From Codonopsis lanceolata (lineage: Eukaryota > Streptophyta > Magnoliopsida > Asterales > Campanulaceae), in assembly GCA_013146195.2 (NCBI GenBank), contig CM028378.1, positions 76,227,254 through 76,291,253 on the forward strand: 64,000 nt of DNA. Direction: 5' to 3'. Positions 20,955-29,888 of this stretch are shown piece by piece. Every line of letters starts with the position of its first letter. Positions within the stretch are counted from its first letter, which is position 1. The notes beneath the pieces are model-generated. The model ran no database searches. It was given only the letters and a program-made list of their open reading frames with translations, and was not told the origin of the DNA. The translations under genes were made by a program, and so were the position numbers.

Positions 20955-22435
20955 TTATATATATATATATATAGTTGCGCGTGTAGTAGGGTGGATTTCT
21001 TTACGAAGAAGAAACAGAATCTACGTGAACTGGTGTTATATGTGTAAAAATGACAAGAGCGTCAATCATCACTGCCCCATAGCTAGAGAGATGTGGTATC
21101 ATATTTTTCGTCTCTTTACTGTTTCTTGGGTTATGCCAAGGTCAATTATAGAGATGTTACGCGCTTGGCCCATTTAAAGCGCTGAAAAAGATCTGAAGCC
21201 TGGGATGCTGCTCCATTGACGGTGTGCTGAAACTTATGAAAGAAAGAAATCGAAGAATCTTTGAGAGCATTGAAATGAATATAGAGAAGATGAAGAAGGG
21301 GATTGGAGGATCTTTATTTTTGGTGCACAAACGGTATTCAGAGTTTGGAGAATATCTTAGTTGATTTTGTGGACAGTATGCCCATTGTTTAGTATTTTTT
21401 GGTAGTGTATATTTCTTGTATATAAAGGACGTGTCACCTGTTTTTTAACTTTACATTACTTATCAAAAAAGAAAAGTTTATGGCTTGTTTTGTGCAACTG
21501 TCCAGGTAACAACTATCTGCAACTGTTTTAGAGGCCCTGATCTTGTCTCCAAAACGGTTATTTCATTAGAAGCGTTGGTTAGAGTGGGGTGGTTTTTCTG
21601 GCCGACAGTATCAAACAGGGATTGGTTGTCTTCCTCTTAGGATTTCGTAATTGATGAGAAATAGGTAGGAATAAGCATGTGTTTTTGAAAGAGAGGATGA
21701 GGGAGTACTTGTTGTGGTTGGTGGTCAGACATGGGTTTTAAAGCAACAAAACTAACTTAAGCCTGAGTTGAACAGTGTTGTCATGAGCATTAATTTTTTT
21801 CCACAGCCCTCCCCATTGCACTGGTTACGATGTGCATATTATAGATGTTGATGCTGTCGCCCCCTTCTTCCATCGCGACTGTTCCATTCCTTTCTTTATT
21901 GTTTTTACCCACACCAAGTGTATAGATGGAAAATAGTTTCTTCATTTCACTCCACCATGAATTTGATTCTTAATTTCATTAAATTTCTGCTTTCCCATTT
22001 CCTGCTCTGCTATAAAATTAATGGATGTGTTCATATGTTTGTTCATTGTGCACTTGCGGTTGAAGTTGTAATATTTTTGCTGATTGTGCTCTATGTTCTA
22101 AAGATTATTTTACTTAATTTTTTCATTTTGTGATATCTATTACTCATCAGTCATTGCTCAGTCAACAATATGCTGAGAACAGCTGAATGATCTCAGGTTA
22201 TAAACTTATCTCAACTCAATTGTTCAACTTCAATTTTGTGATATAGGTGAAACATTATTTTGAGTATGAAGATCCCAATGGAACTGTGAATGAGATATGG
22301 CGCCAAGTTTCTATGAAGCTTCCCCTCATTAAGTTGATGATCAATCGTGATAAACGACTTGTGACGAGGAAGTTGACTGATCCAGACTGCTCTTGTCTCT
22401 GTTCAAATCAATCCGGTATCCACACAACATTATGA
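9834..22435 (+). CDS. ARAD1: ARAD1-like arabinosyltransferase (exostosin/GT47 family), 3 exons, one frame break
   Basis: Exons 9834-10639, 11273-11638 and 22247-22435 are joined by GT-AG introns, all in phase 0. The product would be about 453 residues, the usual ARAD1 size. Relatives are type II Golgi proteins that add arabinose to rhamnogalacturonan I side chains. Landmarks: KIYMYDLPRKFTFG opening the exostosin domain, HPAEWYLFADL, ADLFYVPFFSSLSLV, LLVSDFGRLRRDQ, LLFFMGNRYRKE at the end of exon 1, FCLHPAGDTPSACRLFD and ISDYIELPFEDVIDY in exon 2, and EIWRQVS plus a Cys-rich SCLCSNQSG tail in exon 3. The N-terminus needs a frame change at the T-run 9895-9897: one extra T joins the Met frame (9834, alternative 9849) to the catalytic frame and creates a hydrophobic signal anchor. 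Everything downstream is intact. Intron 2 is 10,608 bp and full of mobile elements. Confidence 0.9.
10640..11272 (+). other. intron 1 of the ARAD1-like gene
   Basis: Donor GGAG|GTACAT, acceptor AATGTAG|GGTGG, phase 0. It contains a short CT run at 11208-11223 and no recognisable element. Confidence 0.85.
11858..12103. mobile_element. Stowaway-like MITE in ARAD1 intron 2
   Basis: The element starts TA-CTCCCTCCGTTCC and ends GGAACGGAGGGAG-like (AACGGAGGGAG-TA), giving inverted ends of about 20 bp and a TA target duplication (11858-11859, 12102-12103). At about 245 bp with no coding capacity it fits a Tc1/mariner-derived MITE. The interior resembles the fragment at 29183-29290. Confidence 0.85.
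12551..12824. mobile_element. small hAT-type non-autonomous element
   Basis: It begins CATAGTTACGAAAGGCG and ends CGCCTTTAATAACTATG, imperfect terminal inverted repeats. Flanks are GGCACAGG (12543-12550) and GGCACATG (12825-12832), an 8-bp target duplication with one mismatch, the hAT signature. The interior is unusually GC-rich and repeats GGCGAGG-like words, in strong contrast to the AT-rich intron around it. No transposase is encoded. Confidence 0.85.
12850..13345 (+). repeat. duplicated block A, copy 1
   Basis: Nearly the same sequence recurs at 20265-20765. Shared phrases include TTGGCGAAAGAAGAGAAAGT, TTGGGAGCACGGATGAAGAT and TTTGAATGCCAACAATCATG. It is the first part of the segmental duplication inside ARAD1 intron 2. 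There is no evidence of coding function. Confidence 0.9.
13346..13480 (+). repeat. duplicated block B, copy 1
   Basis: Matches 22955-23080 downstream of ARAD1 exon 3 (shared: TTGTTTGCCAACTTCAGGCA, then ATAGATGCATAG and CATGTCCTCAGAGTTCA). In this copy block B directly abuts block A. In the other copy 2.2 kb including ARAD1 exon 3 lies between them. Confidence 0.9.
13515..13822 (+). repeat. duplicated block C, copy 1
   Basis: Matches the two parts of HINT intron 5 at 24515-24680 and 25030-25188 (shared: GTCAGCATGTTTTGTCTT, CACCAGTCAACACAACAGTA, GAATTATAAAT). It ends exactly at the TRIM insertion point. Confidence 0.9.
14130..15158 (-). pseudogene. LINE RT C-terminal and zinc-binding region
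   Basis: From 15158 down the frame reads GIKKLRRVNKALLGKW. A piece at 15015-14728 then carries SKFGEENHRW, VWNGIRKGW, SRSYVGFWTDKWCG and LLRAFPNLF, the typical connection between LINE reverse transcriptase and the zf-RVT domain. Below 14728 the reading is broken by stops. The upstream half of this connection lies at 15868-15960, on the other side of the LTR-like insertion. Confidence 0.8.
15165..15862 (-). mobile_element. solo LTR-like insertion in the LINE
   Basis: The segment has ends TGTGAATCC (from 15167) and GGATCACA (to 15859), i.e. TG...CA with inverted termini. On the minus strand it contains CCTATAAAAGG (15535-15525), a good TATA box for an LTR promoter. TGATAT occurs on both sides (15159-15164, 15863-15868), and removing one copy rejoins the LINE frame Lys-Tyr-His-Val-Val-Lys. 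Exact edges are uncertain by two or three bases, because a 5-bp duplication directly beside TG/CA is not seen. No internal genes. Confidence 0.65.
15607..15715 (+). repeat. minisatellite within the solo LTR
   Basis: About six imperfect units of roughly 18 bp built on GGCTGTCCAGGTTCA, with later units changing to GGGCTGTACAACTTCA. It sits in the upstream part of the LTR relative to its TATA box, where tandem enhancer-like repeats are common in plant LTRs. Confidence 0.85.
15868..17213 (-). pseudogene. LINE reverse transcriptase
   Basis: Pieces in order: YSDPAIIRPQLDG and ALRSLHGDKALGLDGF (17213-16935); FISLIPKKKNA, IKDFRPISLIGSVYKLIAKV and LLCKLDIDNLF (16934-16560); NWISFCISTVRFSVLIDGEP, LRQGDPLFILVMEAL (16558-16292); the catalytic box reading FVDDS near 16290; then YLGLPLGAP and ERDFLWEGA. 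These are RVT_1 family motifs of non-LTR elements. Frame changes separate all pieces, and the usual Tyr-Asp of the first catalytic motif is disrupted, so the enzyme is dead. Confidence 0.88.
17813..18183 (+). mobile_element. 5'-truncated LINE fragment, antisense to its host LINE
   Basis: A 371-bp insert with LINE 3'-end features on the plus strand: TTTTGTAAATTTTTTGG and TTGTATACTTCCGGTGGAC, then a TTATCAAAAAAAT tail. It is flanked by a perfect 19-bp duplication AATCCAAATCATCAATGAA (17794-17812 and 18184-18202), the hallmark of target-primed reverse transcription. It lies between the endonuclease and RT of the older LINE. A G-run of about 14 bases occurs at 17937-17951. Confidence 0.92.
18251..18707 (-). 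pseudogene. LINE AP-endonuclease domain
   Basis: A start codon at 18707 is followed by DTHIISWNVRGLND, the classic opening of the plant L1 endonuclease, then LLETKLE, GGVLVMWDNRVF, VCVFSGVYGPC and WCIGGDFHVIR, where the family has GGDFN. A frame or phrase change separates the opening from the rest near 18610. In active elements this enzyme nicks the target DNA. Confidence 0.88.
18802..19655 (-). pseudogene. LINE ORF1-like remnant
   Basis: Several short minus-strand frames (19640-19517, 19445-19185, 19086-18802) lie upstream of the endonuclease. They are hydrophilic and acidic, with no clear motif of their own. Position and orientation suggest the first ORF of the LINE, which encodes an RNA-binding protein in intact relatives. 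Confidence 0.45.
19674..19925 (-). repeat. duplicated block D, copy 1
   Basis: Matches 25184-25430, which contains HINT exon 5 and its flanks (shared: GATACCTTCTTTTTCCGCCA, CTATTTTGGAAGCATAGAGA, CATGTCTTGGTTCAGCCTA). Homology stops at about 19925/25430. Confidence 0.92.
19747..19860 (-). pseudogene. pseudo-copy of HINT exon 5
   Basis: Corresponds to the true exon at 25369-25252. It reads AEPRHEDILGRLLYASKIVA..EKEGILDG and then loses five bases, so the Phe-Arg-Val-Val part shifts frame. The splice donor GTAAGT has become ATAAGT. Its acceptor TTAG is kept. It therefore cannot be spliced as in the real gene. It lies antisense inside ARAD1 intron 2. Confidence 0.88.
19926..20264. other. intron 2 sequence between duplication copies, nothing recognised
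   Basis: About 340 bp of AT-rich sequence joining the end of duplication copy 1 to the start of copy 2. No frame, element end or RNA gene was recognised. Confidence 0.4.
20265..20765 (+). repeat. duplicated block A, copy 2
   Basis: Second copy of the block at 12850-13345, upstream of ARAD1 exon 3. A short ATGGATT duplication (about 20574-20587) distinguishes it. This copy is in the native context, because exon 3 and the HINT 3' end follow in order. Confidence 0.88.
20895..20973 (+). repeat. CT and TA microsatellite
   Basis: A run of CT dinucleotides passes directly into TA dinucleotides, interrupted once by TTTATT. Confidence 0.95.
20990..21475 (+). mobile_element. LINE 3'-end fragment (zf-RVT region)
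   Basis: On the plus strand a broken frame reads NWCYMCKNDKSVNHHCPIA then REMWYHIF, a zf-RVT zinc-binding domain, followed by VCWNLWKERNRRIF-like sequence after a frame change. The tail has TTGATTTTGTGGACAGTATG, GTATATTTCTTGTATATAAA, then CTTATCAAAAAAG, the same kind of 3' end as the fragment at 17813-18183. It is 5'-truncated and lies in ARAD1 intron 2 in the sense direction. Confidence 0.82.
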
Positions 22436-23638
22436 TAATGCATCTGCAGAAATATAGTGGGCAACTGTACTTCACAGAAAATTCAGTCTCTAGTGGGAAA
22501 CCTAGCTATTCATAGCCAGCAGTGACTACAGTTGTCTGGTAGCCAGTGAGTGCTGGTCAGTTTTATTCTTTGGATGGTGATCATTGTTCTTCAGGCCTTC
22601 GATCAGTATTTATTCATTCGGTTCTCTACAGACACGGGTAGCTCATCCCATCAGTCAAGACAATAAGAATCTCTCTGATATTAGTTGTGTTTCTTTATTC
22701 ATTTAGCACTAGGTTATAGGGCGATAGTTTTACTCGTTGTAACTATAGTTGAAATGTACAATGCACGTAATACAAGATGTCACAGCTATTCATTACTATG
22801 GTTCAGGTTCAGGTGAGATTGTGCTTGTGCTTTCTGACTGTCATCTTGCACCTGGAATTGATCGCCAAATTGAAGTTTGTAATTTACCTTCACCTGAAAA
22901 GGATCCAACTACTGGTGCTCCATGCCATGCCCACTGGCACTGCCTGTTGGCTAGTTAAGGGGCATGTGTTGTTTGCCAACTTCAGGCATAGATGCATAGA
23001 CTTCCATGTCCTCAGAGTTCATCCATATATTCTGTTTTGCTTAAGACGTATTCTGCCTGCCCAGTTCTTAGACAGTTCTATCAGTTCTACCAACTGTCTG
23101 GAGCATGGTTTTTCCTAGTTTCACTCGACACGACAATTAACCACTGTGTGTATATTGTGCTTGGTTTCATTTTCTACATCAGAGTTTATTTATGTTTTCA
23201 TTTTCTTGATAAAACAAGTAATACCTTCCCAGGCACACTTTTTCTACAAGTGGCTCGTGGATTGGCTTCTTTTGCAGCTCTTGCAAAGACAGCTCCATTG
23301 GCAACATCAATTTTGCTATAGTTCTGGTTATTATAGAACGATAAAGTGCGTATTCTTTCTAGTTTCCACTTCCACTTTTATTACACAGAGAGAGAGAGAG
23401 AGAGAGCTTGCACGTCACATGGTATAACAGAGGTATGCTTCCGAAAAGAAAAATGAAACAATATTTACTACTAATCATCCTACAAATTGGAATACTGGGA
23501 AAGTAGGGTATCCATGGGTTGAGGACTCCTCGGCATAAACACCAGGAAGAAGGCCCGCACATAATGTCATCATATTTGTCTGTAAAAGATTCAGGATAAG
23601 TGAACTATGAAAAATGAGAAAGATCTTATAAACATCAG
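22436..23638. other. convergent intergenic region between ARAD1-like and HINT genes
   Basis: 1.2 kb separating the two stop codons. It must hold both 3' UTRs. It includes block B copy 2 (22955-23080) and an AG run (23386-23406). Open frames here (for example 22749-22958) have no family resemblance and no conserved partner in the other duplication copy, so I do not call a gene. Confidence 0.6.
22955..23080 (+). repeat. duplicated block B, copy 2
   Basis: Partner of 13346-13480. It lies 0.5 kb after the ARAD1 stop codon. Confidence 0.9.
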
Positions 23639-26600
23639 TCAACCCGGTGGCCATTTCATCTGTCTCCCACCAAGTACATGCAAGTGGAGATGGTAAACTG
23701 ATTGACCTAGAGACAAAAAGAATGAAAGCGTTAGATCAATTTGGTGATAGATAAGGCCTTCGGAACTTCGTTCTTAAGTGTGTCAGGAATTTTCATATCA
23801 TTTCCTGGCTAGGTTAGAGGACCGACAATTATTTAAAAGCTTAATATTCACTAAACCAATCCAATCCACACCAGCTGACTTCAGCCAGTTAGACTCGGAT
23901 GAGAAGTCAACCTAGGTCAAGCATGTTCACGTATCTGCTCAAATGTGCAAGGGACACAGGCTATGCCACGTGGCTCGCACTTTCATGATTCAAAATGTCA
24001 ATGCTTCATAGTCTAGCAACGTTCTAACATAACACAGTTTTTCATATTGATAATATCACACTTCCTGGCTTAGACTGTTTTGTTCTTGCTAAAAAAATTA
24101 ATCTTCACGATACCCAAACCACATGGATTGAAATCTTCACTGATTTCACATTTATATCTTTAAAGCTAACCTCTATATACTCTTTTAGTCTTTTCATCCT
24201 AAAACGCTTATTGACAACCGATTTTGAGTAAATGACTGCCTTGATTATTTACCAGGGCATTAAATGCATATTATGACCTATGAAGCACTGACACCCAATT
24301 GTCAGAATAGAACTCGTGAGTCATGTCGGACATCCACACTTTGCGGTATGTCTCAAGCATGCTCTAGAGAGTTTTGCATCTTTCTTTTAAACATGAAAAT
24401 CACGAATTTAAATGGAAGATAGACAGAAAACAAACATAGTTTATCTTATTTCCAGCTTGTATAAATGGTACCCGTGATGTAAATTTATAGGCCTATGTAC
24501 GTGTGTTTAATATAACTGTCAGCATGTTTTGTCTTTTTTTTTTGTCTATGCATCAGCATGGAGTCATATTATGTCATCGTGTCAGACCATCATCTCGGAC
24601 CATCGTACCGGTTCTTCTTGCATCATGAATATATTGAAAATTGTATCTTTTGGTCTTGACTACTAGGTACAGTATTGTAACAATACATGGTAAATTGGTA
24701 ATGCCACAAACACAGAGTACAAAAAAACTATACATTGAGTCATTAGGTGTTGTGCCGTACAACCACATGATGCATCAGAATTTATACTGCATAATTCTCA
24801 ATGTACAGATTTATAATTTTCTATGTAGTAATAATTTTCCATATAAATATATATATGTGTGTGTGCATCCGCAGACGTGTCTTTCAATATGATTTCACTT
24901 TCTCTTTATTTTCTTCTCCTCCTTTACTGTATTTTTTTTTACGTAATTAGTTAATCCAATCAACCTAACAGCTAAACCATCAATGCCCATCTACACATAT
25001 GTATACATTTTGTATTTGTGTGGATATCACTACAGATCCACGTTTCCCCTACTTCTCTTTTCTTCTTTTTATATATTATAGTTACTTTTTAGTGCTACAG
25101 TTACACCAGTCAACACAACAGTAGAATTATAAATCCTGTGACCAATGCACTTAGTAGGGTTCTTGCCAGGACAAGGTTTATAACTATGCTTCAGGAATGA
25201 CAAACACACACACAGACTGGTTAAAACGAAATCAAAGAATATAAGACTTACATGCGGTAGGACCATTGTTGATAACAACGCGAAATCCATCAAGGATACC
25301 TTCTTTTTCCGCCACTATTTTGGAAGCATAGAGAAGATGACCTAATATGTCTCCATGTCTTGGTTCAGCCTAGCAAGTGTCGAGATGTAATCAATATTGC
25401 AACATAAATTAAAATCCAAAATCTTCTTCTTTTTTTTTTCCCAAATTGGTCATAATCCTTTCCTTGAAAGCTTCATAAAATTGGGTCCATGGTTTATTTA
25501 GTTTGAACAAAGAGCTTGGTCTCCGATACTCTACCGATGCCAGACTACTCAGATGACCTATATAACGGTTGACTAGACTCATCTTTTCCACCTTGTTACT
25601 TAAATATCACACAGAAACAAACAAACAGATAATATATTATGTTGAGTTAGACTCATCTTTTCTACACGGCCATACCAAACATGCAAGGGGACCCTATGAA
25701 ATAAATAAAGTGATCTAGAAGTTGTTTGATCAGCAGAACGGACTAAACATGAAAACTTTAAAATCTGACCTTGCCAAGCTGTGTTAAGCCATCCCTTAAC
25801 TTTGGGATGATTAGAACATGAACTGGGGCTTGAGGGTTGATGTCCCGAAATGCAAAACTTTTTCATCCTCGTATACTATTGTGGATGGGATCTCCTTTGA
25901 AATAATCTTGTCAAATCTAGCACGGTAACAAAATGACAGAAAGTTACATCAGGCATCCGCGAGAGTGTAATGTAAAAATTATAGACAAAGCCAAATGACC
26001 AGCAGAGTTAGGTCTAAAATTTAAAGAACAGAGCCTATTAGAAGTATTTTAATCCTTTTTTTTTAAAATATAAGTAAAGAGGATAATTGTATTATAGACA
26101 AAAGGCAGCAAAACAGGTGCTGCGTTCTTTGTACACCGGGAGTATACACAAAAAATTACGGAATACTAACGCTATCCATAAAATCTACAAAAGAGTTGAC
26201 AGAAATCCCAACTGAATCTGTGCACCAAAAGAGCAGATCATTCTTCAAAGCAGAAACAGTCCTCTCCTCATTATCATTCTTCAAAGTATTTTAATCTTTC
26301 CCACTTTGTGTGGGGTAGGACGAGAATTCAAATTCAGATAAGTTAACTCGATAAAATCTAGAAAAGAAAGTTCTGGTGCATCTCTATTTGAACAATGAAC
26401 ACACAATCCAGATAATTTGAGATGATAACGTCAAAACTCTCTTGCCTTTTCATCTTAATTGTTCTTTAGTGTTGCCTTTTCATCCTATTTTGAGATAGAT
26501 AAGTTGTCAAAATTGCTTCTGCCTTTTCATCTTAATTGTTCTTTCAGTGTTGCCTTTTCATGGCCTATTTTATAGAAGTTAATTGTCTACTTGCAGTGAA

Positions 26601-29600
26601 TATCATTTAGTTTAGTATAATAATGCTTTCTGGACTTCAAGATTTGACAGTAACAATCTTATGTTTCTTATGTATTAGGAAAATGCCAACATCAACAAAG
26701 CTTTTATAATGGGGAGAGATATACACTTTCAAATTTGAAAATTTTCAGGCCAGATCGTAAAAAACATATCTAATAATCATCAGTAAACTAGAGGGATGAT
26801 ACATCGTTGAAGCTCCACTGTCAGCTTCCACTGCGGCAGCTTTAGCAAAAGCCTCTTCATTGTTGGTTGCAGTGATACAAGTCCTGGCTCTGAAAACACA
26901 AAATGGAAGAAAAACATTAATAGAATTACTTATTTTTACTAGTTTAGTGTGCATGCTTGGGGAGGGGATTGGAGGTGAAGACGTTTGATTGATTGAGAAG
27001 AGGAAATAACATGAGCTCTTCGATTCCAATTATGTGCCCATTCTGTCATATTATGACAAGGCCACAAAGGTAAGGCTGTGGGTAACGTGTGTGAGCTAGT
27101 GAGCTTTCCTACCAAAATTGGGAGCTCAGATTCTTTATTTTCCAGTAAAGCATAGATAAGGAGCTTATGTATGAAGAGTGCTTCAATGTTTCTAACGTGT
27201 ATATGGAGTTCCCTCTAAATCATCTCTATTTCACTTATGTAACTAAAACTACACTCCAAAAAATTTATCAAATCAGTTCATGTATGTAGGATGTTCCTAA
27301 ACTTGACTCCAACCACTTGTATTACATGTTCCCATCTCACAGAACTTAGGGTGCAGAAGATCTGACGGCTTGAAACATATCCGAAACCTCTAGTACATGC
27401 ATGTGTACACGTAACATAGTGCAAAATATTTGACAAAGACAAAGAAAAGAACATAAAAGAGAATAGTACCCCAAGTCTCCAGCCATTATGCAAATCAAGA
27501 ACTCCTCCCTCCATCCCCAAAAAAATGTCCCAATTGGCAAGTCAAATTTTTTAAAAAATTGTTACTATAATTGCTTGTACCTTCTTCTAATTACACTAAA
27601 ATTATTACTATACTTAGAAATGAGACTATTTTTTTGGGATAAACCAAAGCGGAAAGAGGGATTATTTTTTCTTTTTTTGGGCGGAGGGCACACCTTCAAA
27701 AGGTTCCATGCCGAAGCCAAAAAGACAATCCAATCCTTAACCACACACATGTTTTCACTAGTAGTTGCATTTACAAGTGTGCTTGGAGAAAGAACTTCAG
27801 CAAAAACACAAACCACGAAGATACCAAATAGGGTGAGGCTAACCACACACCACGATATACTCTCTACGCCCCATCAAAAATAATTGCAAAAATGTCATCG
27901 TGTAAAATGACAATATAGCCCACATGAACAAGTATGAAAACCCTCAGCCGCACACGCCCAAGTGTGTGCAACAATTCTCAGCCGCACATCCCTCCCTTTG
28001 TGCAATTAACCAGTGCCACACCCCCCCCCTTGTGCGATTAATTGGCCACACAGCCGTCTCTCCGTATTTCACCACCCCAGCTCCATTGCAGCAAACACAC
28101 TTCTTTGCAGAGGGAGAGGGAGAGAGAGAGAGGAGATGAACAACCAATTCGCTGAGGGAGAGAGAGGAGATGAAGAGGTATGAGGGGGGGATGACGGGGA
28201 TGAAAGAGTGTGAGAGGGAAATTCCCCTCCCTAGGCAGCAAACAAACTTCATCGCCATTTTTTTTCTTCAGAGGAGGGCGCCATTTTTTTTCATCGCCAC
28301 CATGTGCACAGAGAGACAGGGAGAGGATACCGAGGTTTTGTGGGTTGGAAGGGAAGATGGAATAGGTAAAACAGGTGGTGTGTAGTGAGTAATTCTGAGA
28401 ATTTTAATAAAATGGTGGGGTGTAAGGAGTATAATGTGGTGTGTGGTTAGCCTCACCCTACCAAATAATCAATTATTGGTATTAAGCCACATTTGAAATG
28501 CTCTACCCTTCCCTGCCCATTTTATCAATAGATGGAGATATACAACCCACCAACACTCATGGCCTAGTAATTTAGTCGGGTTAGATCATCACCCTTCAGA
28601 GCTTCTACACTTGACAATCAACCCAATCTACAGCTATAAGTGCACCACAGAACTTATAGCCACCACTTCTATAGATCATAGTCCAGACATCACCCTGATA
28701 CTTCTGTCTCAAATCTATTAATTGGTCCACATACCTAATGCTCTTTTTTTACCTGGAAGGCCAATGTCCCATCCAAAGTAAATGCTAATGTATGTGCCCT
28801 TGGTTAAGTAAACAATAATAGTGAATGACAAAAAATGTCAAAAATGCAGGTCCTTGGTGATATGCCTTGTATAGGAATCAAGGAGCGACAAAAGTTGTGT
28901 TCAAAAAACGCCACACCACACCAGACCAGTCTAAGATTTTGGTGCAAGTTCTTGTATTGTGTGTCAAGTTACAGGGTCCCATGTTGGTTTTAGTTCCATA
29001 GATGGTTAACGGTGATGTCGTTTCCCCCGATTATTTAGAAAAAGAATTAGATATTCATACATATATATAAACACAAGTATCACTACACATAGCATCATAG
29101 ATAATAGAGAATACAAGAAAATGTTCTAGAGTGAGATATACAATAGATAAGCTCAAAGCAAAGACCTAATCAATAAATACATAACTCCCTCTGTTCCATC
29201 CAAAGAGTAATTAGGGTATATATTAACGTTATTGAAGTTAGTCATAATTACAAAAATACTTAAGTACAACCAATATGGTTATAACAAGTAGAGGGTCATT
29301 TCAAAACCAATTGGCTTTTGTGAGGTCAACACCACTTACAAGGTGGACTCATTGTACCCGACGTGGGTTTAGTGTCTCAACACACCTCCTCCCATGTATC
29401 ATTGGTTCGGTTGGCACGGAGCAAGATCGTGGGCCGTTGGGGCTGCACATTTAGAGAGCTATATCTTAAAATCTGGGGGTTCATCTCAAAACGAATTGGC
29501 AGGTGTGACTCCACCATCTTCATTAATTATTTGCTAGTCTTGATTGTACCCAATGTATGTGGGTTTCGTGACGTGGGTTTAGTGTCTCGATAGTAAGCAT

Positions 29601-29888
29601 AATTTCTAACTAATAAGAAAATGATGACAAAGTAGAATATTGGACTCTTACCAAGGAAGTATGTTATATGTACCTGGAGGGGTTGGAAGGATGATAATGA
29701 AAAAGTGGCTGAACTTGGCGGAAGGAATTTGAATTTCCTTGGTTGGGTGATTTAATAGTGTTCAATGCTCGTAGTACAGATGCCGGATTTCTGTTCAAAC
29801 AAAGAATTTAAATGAGAGAAATCGAGCAGTGAAATGAACTGGAGAGAGGGAATTACCGTAGGAGTGAGGAGGTTAGAGAAGCAGCCAT
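23639..29888 (-). CDS. HINT2: organelle-type HINT (histidine triad nucleotide-binding) protein, 6 exons, one frame break
   Basis: Exons on the minus strand: 29888-29857, 29790-29674, 26889-26803, 25916-25770, 25369-25252 and 23706-23639, all with GT-AG borders and matching phases; about 189 residues. Exons 1-2 encode a Ser/Arg/Asn-rich leader (MAASLTSSLLRNPASVLRAL) typical of plastid or mitochondrial targeting. The HIT domain follows: IFDKIISKEIPSTIVYEDE, NPQAPVHVLIIPKLRDGL, AEPRHGDILGHLLYASKI, DGFRVVINNGP, and the catalytic triad HLHLHVL with GGRQMKWPPG at the end. HINT enzymes hydrolyse nucleoside phosphoramidates and adenylyl sulfate. In exon 4 one base is missing at about 25852, turning Val-Leu-Ala-Phe-Arg-Asp into a shifted frame; all else is intact. 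Intron 2 (2.8 kb) and intron 5 (1.5 kb) carry repeats. The leader and sequence favour HINT2 over the cytosolic paralogue, but the symbol is by resemblance only. Confidence 0.92.
24515..25188 (+). repeat. duplicated block C, copy 2 (HINT intron 5)
   Basis: Two parts match 13515-13822: 24515-24680 and 25030-25188. The stretch between them (about 24680-25030) is absent from copy 1. It contains a TATATATGTGTGTG run and an imperfect poly-T and may be a later insertion here or a deletion there. Confidence 0.85.
25184..25430 (-). repeat. duplicated block D, copy 2 (around HINT exon 5)
   Basis: Partner of 19674-19925. It holds the intact exon 5 of the HINT gene, so this is the parental copy. Confidence 0.9.
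26075..26290 (-). mobile_element. LINE 3'-end fragment in HINT intron 3
   Basis: On the minus strand the tail reads GTATACTCCCGGTGTACAAAG and ends in a T-rich/A-rich border near 26075. Upstream it matches the LINE at 14113-14200 (shared CTGAATCTGTGCAC and CCTCTCCTCATTATCA). About 215 bp, 5'-truncated. Confidence 0.75.
27505..27661. mobile_element. Stowaway-like MITE remnant in HINT intron 2
   Basis: Begins CTCCCTCCATCCCCAAAAAA and ends with TTTTTTGGGATAAACC, then AAGCGGAAAGAGGG, imperfect inverted ends of about 35 bp. A clear TA duplication is not seen, so borders are approximate. Confidence 0.55.
27831..28458. mobile_element. Mutator-like MITE with 9-bp target duplication
   Basis: Ends GGGTGAGGCTAACCACACAC and GTGTGTGGTTAGCCTCACCC are perfect inverted repeats that continue imperfectly for about 45 bp (CGATATACTC / GAGTATAATG). 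TACCAAATA flanks both sides (27822-27830 and 28459-28467). A 9-bp duplication points to the Mutator superfamily. 628 bp, no transposase. The interior has a C-run (28021-28029) and GA-rich tracts. It sits in HINT intron 2. Confidence 0.95.
28104..28165 (+). repeat. GA-rich low-complexity tract
   Basis: Imperfect GAGAGGG/GAGAGA repeats inside the Mutator-like MITE. Frames that cross it are artefacts of composition. Confidence 0.85.
29183..29290 (+). repeat. one end of a Stowaway-like MITE
   Basis: Starts CTCCCTCTGTTCCATCCAAA and continues with ATATTAACGTTATTG and CATAATTACAAAAATACTT, matching the left half of the MITE at 11858-12103. The other end is not recognised nearby. Confidence 0.55.
29291..29673. 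other. HINT intron 2 sequence, old repeat
   Basis: Contains two occurrences of GACGTGGGTTTAGTGTCTC (about 29360 and 29572) and two of a phrase like TTTCAAAACCAATTGGC (about 29311, 29485), so about 200 bp is present twice as an old direct repeat. No coding content. Confidence 0.5.

Noticed and set aside
22749..23321. Overlapping plus frames between ARAD1 and HINT
   Set aside because: No domain, they overlap each other in different frames, and part of the sequence is duplicated block B, where the frame is not conserved.
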